Notes under the pieces: model-generated
What the model saw: the letters and a program-made list of their open reading frames with translations, nothing else
What the model was told of the DNA's origin: nothing
Database searches by the model: none
Shown here: piece after piece, positions 1 to 8,382 of the stretch
How positions within the stretch are numbered: the stretch's first letter is position 1
Layout of the letters: every line of letters begins with the position of its first letter
Program-made: the position numbers and the translations under genes
NCBI GenBank assembly: GCA_965220385.1
Contig: OZ244825.1
Location: forward strand, 3,596,001 to 3,660,000
Length of the DNA stretch: 64,000 bases
Reading direction: 5' to 3'
From: PCPOR2b sp965220385
Lineage (GTDB): Bacteria > Poribacteria > WGA-4E > PCPOR2b

Positions 1-605
1 CACGCGATCTCCATCACTGGGAACGTGTTGCCGATCGTAAGCTGTTCATCGAACTCGAACCGTTTGATGGTGAAAATTATGGATGTAGCCAACTCCTGAT
101 GGCGGGGCATCCCATCGTGCGTGAGGACGGCGAGATCTGGTGCTACTACAACGCCCTACGCATGCCTTCAAACATCGAGCGGTATAAAGAGTTCAACCGT
201 GCCCAAGAGCTGTTCCGGCTGAATGTTAAACCTGAGCACTTTGAGGATACGGGTGCGCTGACCCTTGCCAAGCTACGCCCCGACGGTTTTGTGTCGATTG
301 ACGGCGGTGAATGCGGGACAATTGTAACAAAACCATTCGAACTGAAGGGCGAAGATGTCTACATCAATGCGGATGCAACTTGGGGCGAGATATACAGCGA
401 AATCGTTGATGCAGAGACGCAGCGACCACATGAGGGATTCTGGGTTCCGGGGGAGGAACCGCCGCCGTTTACCGGCGACAGCACCAGAGGGAAGATCCGG
501 TGGAAATACCCACACGACTTGGTATTTGAGAAGCCGGTGCGTTTGAAATTTTATCTCCGTCAAGCGCGTCTCTTTTCGTTCTGGATCGAAAGAGGTCAGA
601 CATGA
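1..605 (+). CDS. C-terminal part of a glycoside-hydrolase-like beta-propeller protein (5' end outside window)
   Basis: The frame is open from base 3 to the stop at 603-605, so the gene begins before the window. About 200 residues are visible. They are rich in Trp, Tyr and Gly (for example EIWCYYNALRMP) and end in a beta-strand segment RLKFYLRQARLFSFWIERG. That ending resembles the closing domain of five-bladed propeller proteins of the GH32/GH43 type; this is a recollection of the family, and no catalytic acid can be assigned. The Met at 99 is probably internal, because the frame continues upstream with similar composition. The stop overlaps the prpB start by 4 nt (ATGA), so the two are probably cotranscribed. 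Confidence 0.5.
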   Translation, partial: RDLHHWERVADRKLFIELEPFDGENYGCSQLLMAGHPIVREDGEIWCYYNALRMPSNIERYKEFNRAQELFRLNVKPEHFEDTGALTLAKLRPDGFVSIDGGECGTIVTKPFELKGEDVYINADATWGEIYSEIVDAETQRPHEGFWVPGEEPPPFTGDSTRGKIRWKYPHDLVFEKPVRLKFYLRQARLFSFWIERGQT

Positions 606-1495
606 GTCGTACATCCTCCCCCGGGCATCGTTTACGTAGTGCACTGGCGATTGAAACCCCCTTGCAGGTTGTCGGAACGATTAACGCCTACTCAGCGTTG
701 ATGGCAGAGCGTGTGGGGTTCCGGTCAATCTACCTGTCGGGCGGGGGCGTGGCGAATGCCTCCTACGGTCTTCCAGACTTAGGTATGACCACCTTGAACG
801 ACGTTCTGGAAGATGTGCGCCGCATCACTGAGACAACAGAACTTCCACTTCTCGTTGACGCTGACACAGGTTGGGGAAACGCGTTCATGATCGCCAAAAC
901 CATCCGTCAGATGATTCGGGCGGGCGCCGCCGGCGTGCACATCGAAGATCAGGTACAGGCGAAACGATGTGGCCACCGTCCGAACAAGGAGATTGTGAGC
1001 ACGGCGGAGATGGCAGACCGGATGAAAGCCGCTGCCGATGCCAAAACAGACGCGGACTTTGTCCTGATGGCGCGGACGGATGCCGCAGCTGTCGAGGGGT
1101 TAGATGGCGCTATCGAACGTGCGTGTCGCTACACGGACGCTGGGGCAGACATGATCTTTGCCGAAGCCCTGACCGAATTGGATCAATACAAAAAGTTTGT
1201 AGACGCGGTTGACGTTCCCGTTTTAGCGAATATCACTGAGTTTGGTAAAACCCCGCTTTATACGATAGAGGAACTCAGGAGTGCTGGAGTCAGTCTCGTA
1301 CTTTATCCGCTATCAGCGTTTCGCGCGATGAGTGCGGCTGCGCTCAACGTGTATACGACGTTACGCCGTGAAGGAACACAAAAAAGTGTGATTGATGCCA
1401 TGCAAACGCGGACAGAATTGTATGAGTTCTTAGACTACCACGAATATGAGCGTAGACTCGATCAATTGTTGAACGCGGCCGGAGAAGAAGATTAG
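602..1495 (+). CDS. prpB: 2-methylisocitrate lyase
   Basis: This is an isocitrate lyase/PEP mutase-fold lyase of 297 residues, the usual length for PrpB. It cleaves 2-methylisocitrate to pyruvate and succinate in the methylcitrate route of propionate breakdown, in the cytoplasm. The diagnostic KRCGHRP loop lies at residues 121-127, with the catalytic Cys at 123. The metal-binding DADTGWG segment is at 85-91, and MARTDA follows later. The start codon overlaps the upstream stop by 4 nt. prpC follows after 42 nt. prpD and a PrpR-type regulator are not in the window. Confidence 0.93.
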   Translation: MSRTSSPGHRLRSALAIETPLQVVGTINAYSALMAERVGFRSIYLSGGGVANASYGLPDLGMTTLNDVLEDVRRITETTELPLLVDADTGWGNAFMIAKTIRQMIRAGAAGVHIEDQVQAKRCGHRPNKEIVSTAEMADRMKAAADAKTDADFVLMARTDAAAVEGLDGAIERACRYTDAGADMIFAEALTELDQYKKFVDAVDVPVLANITEFGKTPLYTIEELRSAGVSLVLYPLSAFRAMSAAALNVYTTLRREGTQKSVIDAMQTRTELYEFLDYHEYERRLDQLLNAAGEED

Positions 1496-1537
1496 CCCTT
1501 CCAACAGTTCCCACTAAATGAACAGAGGAGGAAACCA

Positions 1538-2659
1538 ATGCAGTCTAAAAAAACTGGCGGTTTAGCAGGTGTCATCGCAGGCGAAACCGCGATCGCTACG
1601 GTGGGGAAGGAGGGGGTTGGCCTCACCTACCGCGGGTATTCCATTCACGATTTAGCAGAACATGCTACCTTTGAAGAGACTGCCTATCTGCTAATCCACG
1701 GCAAGTTACCGACCCAAACCGAACTCGATGATTATAGAAGAAAACTGATGGATCTGCGCGGACTGCCGGATGGACTCAAAATAACCCTTGAGCAGGTGCC
1801 GGAGGATGCACATCCGATGGACGTCCTACGCACCGGCTGCTCAGTTTTGGGAACGATCGAGAGTGAAAACAACGACAGTGATCCGCTTCACATTGCTGAC
1901 CGACTGACCGCTTGTTTCGGCTCAATGCTGCTCTATTGGCATCATTTCCATACGAACGGCAAACAAATCGACGTTGAAACAGACGATAAAACTATTGCCG
2001 GACACTTTCTACACCTGCTGCACGGAAAACAACCGAACGAATTGCAACGCAGAGCCGTTGATGTATCGTTAATTCTTTACGCGGAACATGAATTTAATGC
2101 ATCAACATTTGCAGCGCGGGTCGCAACGTCCACCCTATCCGACTTCTACTCGGCAATTGTTGGAGCTATCGGAACGCTGCGTGGTCCCCTACACGGCGGT
2201 GCAAACGAAGCTGCGATGGAACTGATTGAACGATTCCAGACACCGGACGAAGCCGAAGCTGCTATTCTGGATATGCTTGAACGGCGAGAGCTGATCATGG
2301 GTTTTGGTCACCGCGTCTACACCATCTCCGATCCACGCTCGGATATCATCAAGGGTTGGTCGCAAAAACTCTCCGAAGCGAGCGGAGACAGGTCGCTTTA
2401 TGAAGTCTCTGAACGGATTGAACAGGTGATGTGGCGAGAAAAGAAGCTGTTCCCGAATCTCGATTTTTACAGTGCCTCCGCTTATCATCTGTGCGGTATT
2501 CCGACACCGATGTTCACACCCATCTTTGTGATGTCGCGGATCACTGGCTGGGCTGCCCATGTGATTGAGCAACGAAGCGATAATCGGCTGATTCGTCCGC
2601 GAGCAGATTACATCGGTCCCGAACCAAAAACATTTGTGCCGATCGAAGAACGAACGTAG
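1538..2659 (+). CDS. prpC: 2-methylcitrate synthase / citrate synthase family
   Basis: This 373-residue citrate synthase-fold enzyme condenses propionyl-CoA (or acetyl-CoA) with oxaloacetate. Catalytic landmarks are visible: PLHGGAN with His219, GFGHRVY with His258, and Asp309 in NLDFYSA. Its length matches the short PrpC/type II bacterial form. Being next to prpB argues for 2-methylcitrate synthase over housekeeping GltA, although sequence alone cannot exclude dual activity. A strong AGAGGAGG Shine-Dalgarno sits 7 nt before ATG 1538. Confidence 0.9.
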   Translation: MQSKKTGGLAGVIAGETAIATVGKEGVGLTYRGYSIHDLAEHATFEETAYLLIHGKLPTQTELDDYRRKLMDLRGLPDGLKITLEQVPEDAHPMDVLRTGCSVLGTIESENNDSDPLHIADRLTACFGSMLLYWHHFHTNGKQIDVETDDKTIAGHFLHLLHGKQPNELQRRAVDVSLILYAEHEFNASTFAARVATSTLSDFYSAIVGAIGTLRGPLHGGANEAAMELIERFQTPDEAEAAILDMLERRELIMGFGHRVYTISDPRSDIIKGWSQKLSEASGDRSLYEVSERIEQVMWREKKLFPNLDFYSASAYHLCGIPTPMFTPIFVMSRITGWAAHVIEQRSDNRLIRPRADYIGPEPKTFVPIEERT

Positions 2660-2713
2660 AACTCGATTGGAGCGACAGGTTATAGCAACACCAAAAAATT
2701 AGGAGCAATGCCC

Positions 2714-2965
2714 ATGCTTACAACTATTGAAGGCGTATATCGCGATGGCAAGATTGAATTCTCACAAATACCCCATAATGTGTACGACGGCACACCCGTT
2801 ATTGTAACCTTTCTATCATCTGATTCAGTAAATTTACAGGAGCGTGGTATTGATAGAGCACAAGCGGCAGGTTTGCGTGCCCAGTTAGCAACCTTTACCG
2901 AAGACTGGGAAAGTCCTGAGATGAACGTCTATGACAACTATGACGAAACAAAATCTGACCTATAA
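2714..2965 (+). CDS. antitoxin, AF2212-like small protein
   Basis: An 83-residue protein opening TTIEGVYRDGKIEF, the typical beginning of AF2212/DUF104-type antitoxins. It should bind and neutralise the toxin encoded next to it and probably repress the pair. I chose ATG 2714 over ATG 2708 because the AGGAG at 2701-2705 is 8 nt from the former and only 2 nt from the latter. The C-terminus is acidic (YDNYDETKSDL), as expected for a toxin-binding tail. The gene overlaps the toxin ORF by up to 35 nt. Confidence 0.72.
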   Translation: MLTTIEGVYRDGKIEFSQIPHNVYDGTPVIVTFLSSDSVNLQERGIDRAQAAGLRAQLATFTEDWESPEMNVYDNYDETKSDL

Positions 2966-3299
2966 ACGCGGTGATGTAATCTTAGTGCTCTTTCCAAGTT
3001 CCAATTTGCTTACAGCCAAGCGACGTCCGGCGTTAATCATCCAAGCTGACAATCTCCAAACAGGTTTGCCGCAAGTGATCGTGGCGATGATTACTAGCAA
3101 GATGTTCCGCGCCAATCACCCCAGCCGTGTCCCTATTTTACGCTCCACACCAGAAGGACAACAATCGGGGTTACTTACGGACTCAGTAGTAGTAACTGAC
3201 AATCTTGCTACACTTGTTGCATCGGCAATTGACTGTGTCATTGGTTCCATTCCAATGGCTGACATTGACATTGCTTTACGACATACGTTGAATCTATAA
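2931..3299 (+). CDS. MazF/PemK family mRNA-interferase toxin
   Basis: A 122-residue protein with the PemK/MazF layout: KRGDVILVLFPSS near the N-terminus, RRPALIIQ, then TDSVVVTDNLATL and IGSIPMADI. In this family the protein is a ribosome-independent endoribonuclease. The start lies inside the antitoxin gene. ATG 2931 gives the full frame, but ATG 2940 (MTKQNLTYKRGD) is an equally plausible start. The two genes form a complete toxin-antitoxin pair downstream of prpC. Confidence 0.85.
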   Translation: MTTMTKQNLTYKRGDVILVLFPSSNLLTAKRRPALIIQADNLQTGLPQVIVAMITSKMFRANHPSRVPILRSTPEGQQSGLLTDSVVVTDNLATLVASAIDCVIGSIPMADIDIALRHTLNL

Positions 3300-3376
3300 T
3301 TTGATACGGTAACCATCATTCTCAAAGCCCTAGTGGGACAATAGGTATACAATTACAACCTCATAAATTCAAAATT

Positions 3377-4768
3377 ATGGCTACTATTCTCATTGTTGAT
3401 GACGAAGAAAATGCTTTAAAGATGCTCGCGCAAGCGTTAGAATCAGAAGGCTACGACACGCTGATAGCTTCAAGCGGTGAGGAAGCGCTGCAGCTGTGCG
3501 CATCGAAAACAGTCGATTTGGTACTGCTGGATATCCTGATGCCCGGCGGTATAGATGGCGTTGAGACGCTGACCCGATTGCGGCAGATTAAACCACAATT
3601 AAACGTTGTGATGATGTCCGCACAGAAAGAGATCGAAACGGCGGTCAAAACGATGGAGTTAGGAGCGAAACGTTACCTGACAAAACCCTCCAGCATCGAC
3701 GAGATTGTGTACACTATTGAGCCATTTCTGGAACTTTCACGCTTGTCGCAGGAAAATGAAGCGCTGAAAGAGCAGATAGGGACTCAGGATCAGATGGTTG
3801 GCGAGAGTGTTGCGATGCAGCAACTCCGATCGCAGGTCAGCCAAGTGGCGTCGAGCAATTTGGGTGTGCTGATCGCTGGAGAGAACGGCACCGGCAAGGA
3901 ACTGGTCGCCAACGCAATTCATCAGCAGAGCCAACGCAGCCGAAAGCCGCTTACCCGGCTTAACTGTGCGGCGTTGCCAGAGGAACTCATCGAAAGTGAG
4001 CTGTTCGGACATGAACGCGGTGCCTTCACGGGCGCAACAGCACGGCGACAGGGAAAATTTGAACTTGCGGACGGAAGTGCACTATTCCTTGATGAGATTG
4101 GTGATATGAGCTTGAAGGCACAAGCGAAGGTGTTGCGTGTGCTGGAATACGGCGAACTGGAACGGCTCGGTGGGACCCAAACGCTGCATGTGGATGTTCG
4201 GATCATTGCTGCGACCAATAAGGACCTGGAGCGAGAAATTGAGGAGGGAAGGTTCCGGCAAGATCTCTATTACCGTCTGAGTGTGGTCCCGATTACTGTT
4301 CCTCCACTCCGCGACCGTACTGAGGATCTCCCGGTCTTGGTGAAGCACTTCGTTGAGCGATTCCACAAAGATAGCGCGCGCACCCCCAAAGTCATCGATT
4401 CATCTGCGATTCAGGTGATGCAGTTATACCATTGGCCCGGCAACATACGGGAGTTAAAGAATATTGTCGAACGCCTGCTCATTATGGTCAATCAAGATGT
4501 CATCCTGCCGGCGGATGTGGAGAACGTTTTGCCAATTCCAAAGACCATTTCCCAACCTGATACTGCCGCCGTCCCCCAAGAAAATCGAATCCAAGGGGGT
4601 AAATCCTTGCTGGAGATGGTTGACAACGCCGAAGCGAACCTCATCCGCAATGCCCTTGACGCAAATAGCTGGAACATCAAACGAACCGCAGAGCAGTTGA
4701 AAATCGAGCGTAGTAACTTCTATAAAAAGCTGGAAAAGTTTAACATCAAACGCCCCGATGCTCTATGA
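3377..4768 (+). CDS. sigma54-dependent response regulator, NtrC class
   Basis: 463 residues with three domains. The receiver (1-115) has acidic pocket DDEE at 8-11, phospho-acceptor Asp52, Ser81 and Lys103. The AAA+ sigma54-activator domain (about 140-375) has Walker A GENGTGKE and a GAFTGA loop within ELFGHERGAFTGA. A Fis-type helix-turn-helix ends the protein (NIKRTAEQLKIERSNFYKKL). It should activate sigma54 promoters on phosphorylation. No partner histidine kinase is in the window. The next gene is a prepilin peptidase, so a PilR-like role in pilus or secretion control is possible but only inferred. Confidence 0.9.
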   Translation: MATILIVDDEENALKMLAQALESEGYDTLIASSGEEALQLCASKTVDLVLLDILMPGGIDGVETLTRLRQIKPQLNVVMMSAQKEIETAVKTMELGAKRYLTKPSSIDEIVYTIEPFLELSRLSQENEALKEQIGTQDQMVGESVAMQQLRSQVSQVASSNLGVLIAGENGTGKELVANAIHQQSQRSRKPLTRLNCAALPEELIESELFGHERGAFTGATARRQGKFELADGSALFLDEIGDMSLKAQAKVLRVLEYGELERLGGTQTLHVDVRIIAATNKDLEREIEEGRFRQDLYYRLSVVPITVPPLRDRTEDLPVLVKHFVERFHKDSARTPKVIDSSAIQVMQLYHWPGNIRELKNIVERLLIMVNQDVILPADVENVLPIPKTISQPDTAAVPQENRIQGGKSLLEMVDNAEANLIRNALDANSWNIKRTAEQLKIERSNFYKKLEKFNIKRPDAL

Positions 4769-4812
4769 AATATTCGCTTGGAATCGCAATCATAGAAGGA
4801 GAATAAGCACCG

Positions 4813-5634
4813 ATGATAGCGATGTCCATCCTCATATTTGCGCTTGGGTTGGCAATCGGCAGTTTTCTGAATGTGTGCATCTATCGCCTCCCCCAAGGGC
4901 TCTCCATCCATTCCCCGCGCCGCTCATTTTGCCCTGAATGTCGAACAACCATTCGCTTCTACGATAACCTCCCACTCCTGAGCTACCTCTTCCTGAAAGG
5001 ACGTTGTCGATACTGTGACGCAGAAATCTCAAAGGTCTACCCGCTGGTTGAACTGACGACAGGAATCCTGTTTCTGGTCTCGCTGTACCGGTTCGGACAG
5101 ACGCCCGCACTCCTGCACAGTTGTCTATTCATCAGCTTGTTGATACCGATTGCCTGGATCGATGCGCGGTGGTATATCATTCCGAATGCAATTATCCTTG
5201 TCGGGTTGATTAGCGGCGCGGCAATAACCTTCCTCATGGCATTGATCCACCACAATCCGATCTATCTGATTGATCACCTAATTGGAGCAGTAGCGGGTGG
5301 CGCCTCAATGGCACTCATTGCGGTTGTGGGAAAGTTCCTTTTTCGCAAGCAGGTTGCTTTGAATTCTGATGGAATCGCGATGGGCGGCGGCGATATCAAA
5401 TTGATGGTCCTAATTGGACTGTTTCTCGGAGCATGGCCGCATCTACTAATTGTGATCATGACCTCTGCTATCACCGGTTCACTTGTCGGATTGTGCCTTA
5501 TCGCGCTCGGCAAAAAAAGTGGAGGAGGGAGTCGGATACCTTACGGTCCTTTTCTGGTGATTGGTGCATTGCTGGATCTGTTTTGGAGCAGCCAGATTTG
5601 GACCTGGTATTTGAGGCTTATCGGTTGGCAATAG
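4813..5634 (+). CDS. prepilin peptidase (type IV leader peptidase, A24 family)
   Basis: 273 residues, several membrane spans. It cleaves and usually N-methylates type IV prepilins or pseudopilins at the inner membrane. GSFLNVCIYRLP lies near the N-terminus, followed by the cytoplasmic zinc loop with two CxxC pairs (CPEC and CRYC). The second catalytic Asp is in GGGDIKLM. The length matches the bifunctional peptidase/methyltransferase form. AGAAGGAG precedes ATG 4813, and ATG 4822 is an alternative. No pilin or assembly genes are nearby. Confidence 0.9.
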   Translation: MIAMSILIFALGLAIGSFLNVCIYRLPQGLSIHSPRRSFCPECRTTIRFYDNLPLLSYLFLKGRCRYCDAEISKVYPLVELTTGILFLVSLYRFGQTPALLHSCLFISLLIPIAWIDARWYIIPNAIILVGLISGAAITFLMALIHHNPIYLIDHLIGAVAGGASMALIAVVGKFLFRKQVALNSDGIAMGGGDIKLMVLIGLFLGAWPHLLIVIMTSAITGSLVGLCLIALGKKSGGGSRIPYGPFLVIGALLDLFWSSQIWTWYLRLIGWQ

Positions 5635-5778
5635 CCAAATGTGCCATCTCATCTACCCGTCCCATTTTTCATCCCACTTTACGGAGATGGAATTTAGTGA
5701 TAAAATATCCCCTAATCAAGAGGGGTTGTTTAGTGCCAACAGAACTGAACGGTGAAACCAAGAGATAGGAGGCTGGCA

Positions 5779-6666
5779 ATGGACGAATTGGTCAAGAAAG
5801 CAGAAATCTTAATCGAAGCGTTACCTTATATTCAGACCTTCGCCGGAAAAACCATCGTGATAAAGTACGGTGGCGCTGCAATGGAGAATGACGCGCTCAA
5901 ACATAGTGTGATGCAGGATGTTGTGCTGATGAAATATATCGGCATGAATCCCGTTATCGTGCATGGCGGTGGCAACCAGATTAGCGAATGGATGCGGCGA
6001 ATTGGCAAAGAGGCAGAGTTCGTACAAGGTTTACGGGTCACCGATGCGGAGACCGTTGAAATCGCTGAAATGGTACTCGCGGGAGTAATCAACAAAGAGA
6101 TTGTCTCACTAATTAACCTACACGGTGGGAAAGCGGTTGGGCTTTGTGGCAAGGATGCGAACCTCATCCGCGTGCAGAAGCACTGTCCAGAGGTCGTCGA
6201 TGAAAACGGAAATACAACCACTGTGGATATCGGTTTTGTCGGAGAGATTATCGGAGTTAAACCAGATGTGCTCTTCGCTCTGGATCGGGACGGTTATATC
6301 CCGGTGCTCGCACCAAACGGTGTAGGCGACGATGATTGCACATATAACATCAATGCGGATACCATGGCAGGGAAAATAGCTGCCGCGCTGCAGGCGGAAA
6401 AACTGATTCTGCTGACCGATCAACGCGGCATCCTACGAGATCTGCATGATGAATCCACACTGATATCCAGAATAAGAACGGACGAAATTGAAGGGTTAAT
6501 TGCCGATGGAATAATTAGTTCAGGCATGTTACCGAAAATCATGGCATGCGTGACGGCCCTTGAAGGCGAGGTGTGGAAAACACACATTATTGACGGTCGA
6601 GTTAGCCACGCAATTTTGCTGGAGGTTTTCACGCAATCGGGCATTGGAACCGAGATTCTCACATAG
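5779..6666 (+). CDS. argB: acetylglutamate kinase
   Basis: 295 residues, an amino acid kinase-fold enzyme phosphorylating N-acetyl-L-glutamate, the second step of arginine synthesis in the cytoplasm. Visible motifs are VIKYGGAAM, VHGGGNQI, LTDQRGIL and ISSGMLPKI. An N-terminal helix (MDELVKKAEILIEALPYI) and a C-terminal SHAILLEVFTQSGIGTEI segment are the features associated with arginine-inhibited forms, so feedback control is likely. I chose ATG 5779 because TAGGAGG lies just upstream; the frame is open further upstream to 5752. The gene ends 12 nt from the convergent GHMP-family gene. Confidence 0.95.
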   Translation: MDELVKKAEILIEALPYIQTFAGKTIVIKYGGAAMENDALKHSVMQDVVLMKYIGMNPVIVHGGGNQISEWMRRIGKEAEFVQGLRVTDAETVEIAEMVLAGVINKEIVSLINLHGGKAVGLCGKDANLIRVQKHCPEVVDENGNTTTVDIGFVGEIIGVKPDVLFALDRDGYIPVLAPNGVGDDDCTYNINADTMAGKIAAALQAEKLILLTDQRGILRDLHDESTLISRIRTDEIEGLIADGIISSGMLPKIMACVTALEGEVWKTHIIDGRVSHAILLEVFTQSGIGTEILT

Positions 6667-6678
6667 GAGACACGAAGT

Positions 6679-7692
6679 CTAAGTGATTTCGACCGCGGCG
6701 CCAACATTGTTTGCCTGCGTAATAAAGCAGCTGCCACCTTCTGGCAGCGTTTCGAGGAACGTCTTCGTCCGCTTCTTTAAGGCGGGGAGGTCCCCTCCAA
6801 TGGCAAAAATCGCTGGTCCCCAACTGCTCACTCCCGCTCCTATTGCACCATTTTCCCGCAAAAAATCAAGAGTCTGTTGCAGGACACCGCCTTGCGCATC
6901 AATTTCGACCTTCTTCCAGCCAAAGGTTTGAATCTCGTTGATTGCGGCTCCGAAAGCACAACGATCCGCCTCAAAGATTGCTGGCAACAGCTGGAGGAGG
7001 ATGAGATGGGAGAGCTGTTCAGCGGTAGATTGAGGTTGGGGGCAGAGGGTTTTGAAAAGTTGAACCTCTGTTTCGCCAGAGATATGCGTGCAGCGCGGAA
7101 TCACAATAAGCAGTTTCCAATCCGGGAAGGGATGACGGAGGAGGAGTGGGGGCGCGGGAACGTTACCCGCTGCAGAAGAAGGTAAGAACGAGGATTTTTG
7201 GTCGGGATAACGGTGCCCACCATCAAGGATGAACCCGCCCCGTTCAAATGCGGTTATGCCAATCCCCGATGTCCCACCGCGCCCGACAGCCTCTGCCAAA
7301 TCTGCTACGCTCAAGTTTAGATTGTAAAGCGTATTTACTGCTTGGGCAATACCTAAGGCAAGCTGCGTCCCGGAGCCAAATCCGGAATGTGGAGGGATTT
7401 CGGAGACGAACTGAAGATTGATGCCCGGAAAACCGTACTCTGCCTGAAGCTTTTCGAGGAGGCCTCCCGCTCGTTCCTTGTATTGAGTAGACTCGATCTG
7501 GATCTGATCTGCCGCAGTAGCGACAATTTCAAAATGCGGGTCATTGATTGCGAGACCGATGCTCCCGTCGATCCTGCCCAGCGAGCCGTTGAGATCAATG
7601 AGGGCAAAGTGGAGCCGGGCGGGTGTCCTGATTGTAACCGAGTTGCCGTCAGCGTTCATTCGTCTTTGAGAAGTATCTGCCAATCCACTCAT
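6679..7692 (-). CDS. GHMP-family protein, beta-ribofuranosylaminobenzene 5'-phosphate synthase-like
   Basis: 337 residues. TPARLHFALIDLNGSLGRIDG near the N-terminus and the GHMP phosphate loop PPHSGFGSGTQLALG (100-114) match the beta-RFAP synthase branch. That enzyme makes the first committed intermediate of methanopterin and is also found in bacteria using tetrahydromethanopterin for C1 transfer. No other C1 genes are visible, so the assignment rests on motifs alone. Its start shares one base with the stop of the ABC ATPase gene (TAATG), which suggests translational coupling to an efflux-type operon, an unexpected partner. Confidence 0.7.
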   Translation of the reverse strand: MSGLADTSQRRMNADGNSVTIRTPARLHFALIDLNGSLGRIDGSIGLAINDPHFEIVATAADQIQIESTQYKERAGGLLEKLQAEYGFPGINLQFVSEIPPHSGFGSGTQLALGIAQAVNTLYNLNLSVADLAEAVGRGGTSGIGITAFERGGFILDGGHRYPDQKSSFLPSSAAGNVPAPPLLLRHPFPDWKLLIVIPRCTHISGETEVQLFKTLCPQPQSTAEQLSHLILLQLLPAIFEADRCAFGAAINEIQTFGWKKVEIDAQGGVLQQTLDFLRENGAIGAGVSSWGPAIFAIGGDLPALKKRTKTFLETLPEGGSCFITQANNVGAAVEIT

Positions 7693-8372
7693 TAACCTGT
7701 CTTTTCATCACTCTCAATCAATCCATCTCGGATGTGCAGGATGCGTCGGGCATGTGCTGCAACCTCAGGCTCGTGTGTGACCATGATAATAGTGTTCCCC
7801 ACCTCGTTTAAGTGGTCAAAAATCGACATAATTTCTCCGCCAGAACGGGTATCAAGGTTTCCCGTCGGCTCATCCGCGAAAATCATAGACGGGGCGTTCA
7901 CAAGTGCGCGTGCAATCGCTACGCGCTGGATTTGGCCCCCTGACATCTCATTCGATTTGTGATGAATGCGATCCGCGAGTCCGACAGCTTCCAACGCTTC
8001 AAACGCTTTGCCTCGCCGATTCTTGCGCCCCAGTCCACTGTAGATGAGTGGTAACTCGACGTTGTGCAGCGCGGTGGTTCGTTGTAAGAGATTAAATGAC
8101 TGAAAGACAAATCCGATCTTACGATTGCGAATCTCAGCAAGGCGATTATCCGACAGCTTACCAACCTCTTCCCCTTCGAGATAGTATTCCCCTTCTGTCG
8201 GCTTTGCAAGACAGCCGAGAATATCCATCATCGTAGATTTCCCTGAACCAGAGGGACCCATAATCGCAATAAACTCACCACTTTCGACGGTAAATGTAAC
8301 ACCTCTCAGCGCGTGAACCTGCACATCTCCCATTTCATACACTTTTGTCAGATTACGAACATCAATTAGCAT
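7692..8372 (-). CDS. ABC transporter ATP-binding protein, MacB/LolD type
   Basis: 226 residues. Walker A GPSGSGKST at 39-47, signature MSGGQIQRVAIARAL, Walker B MIFADEPTGNLD and a switch His (MVTHEPEV) are intact. The subfamily is the MacB/LolD/FtsE one, which normally works with a four-span FtsX-like permease. This protein has no membrane domain and no permease gene adjoins it. I chose ATG 8372 over the longer frame to 8444 because a GAGAGG site lies just upstream and the conserved protein begins LIDVRNLTKVY. The 10-nt gap to the adaptor gene indicates one operon. Confidence 0.9.
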   Translation of the reverse strand: MLIDVRNLTKVYEMGDVQVHALRGVTFTVESGEFIAIMGPSGSGKSTMMDILGCLAKPTEGEYYLEGEEVGKLSDNRLAEIRNRKIGFVFQSFNLLQRTTALHNVELPLIYSGLGRKNRRGKAFEALEAVGLADRIHHKSNEMSGGQIQRVAIARALVNAPSMIFADEPTGNLDTRSGGEIMSIFDHLNEVGNTIIMVTHEPEVAAHARRILHIRDGLIESDEKTG

Positions 8373-8382
8373 TGTCGCCTCT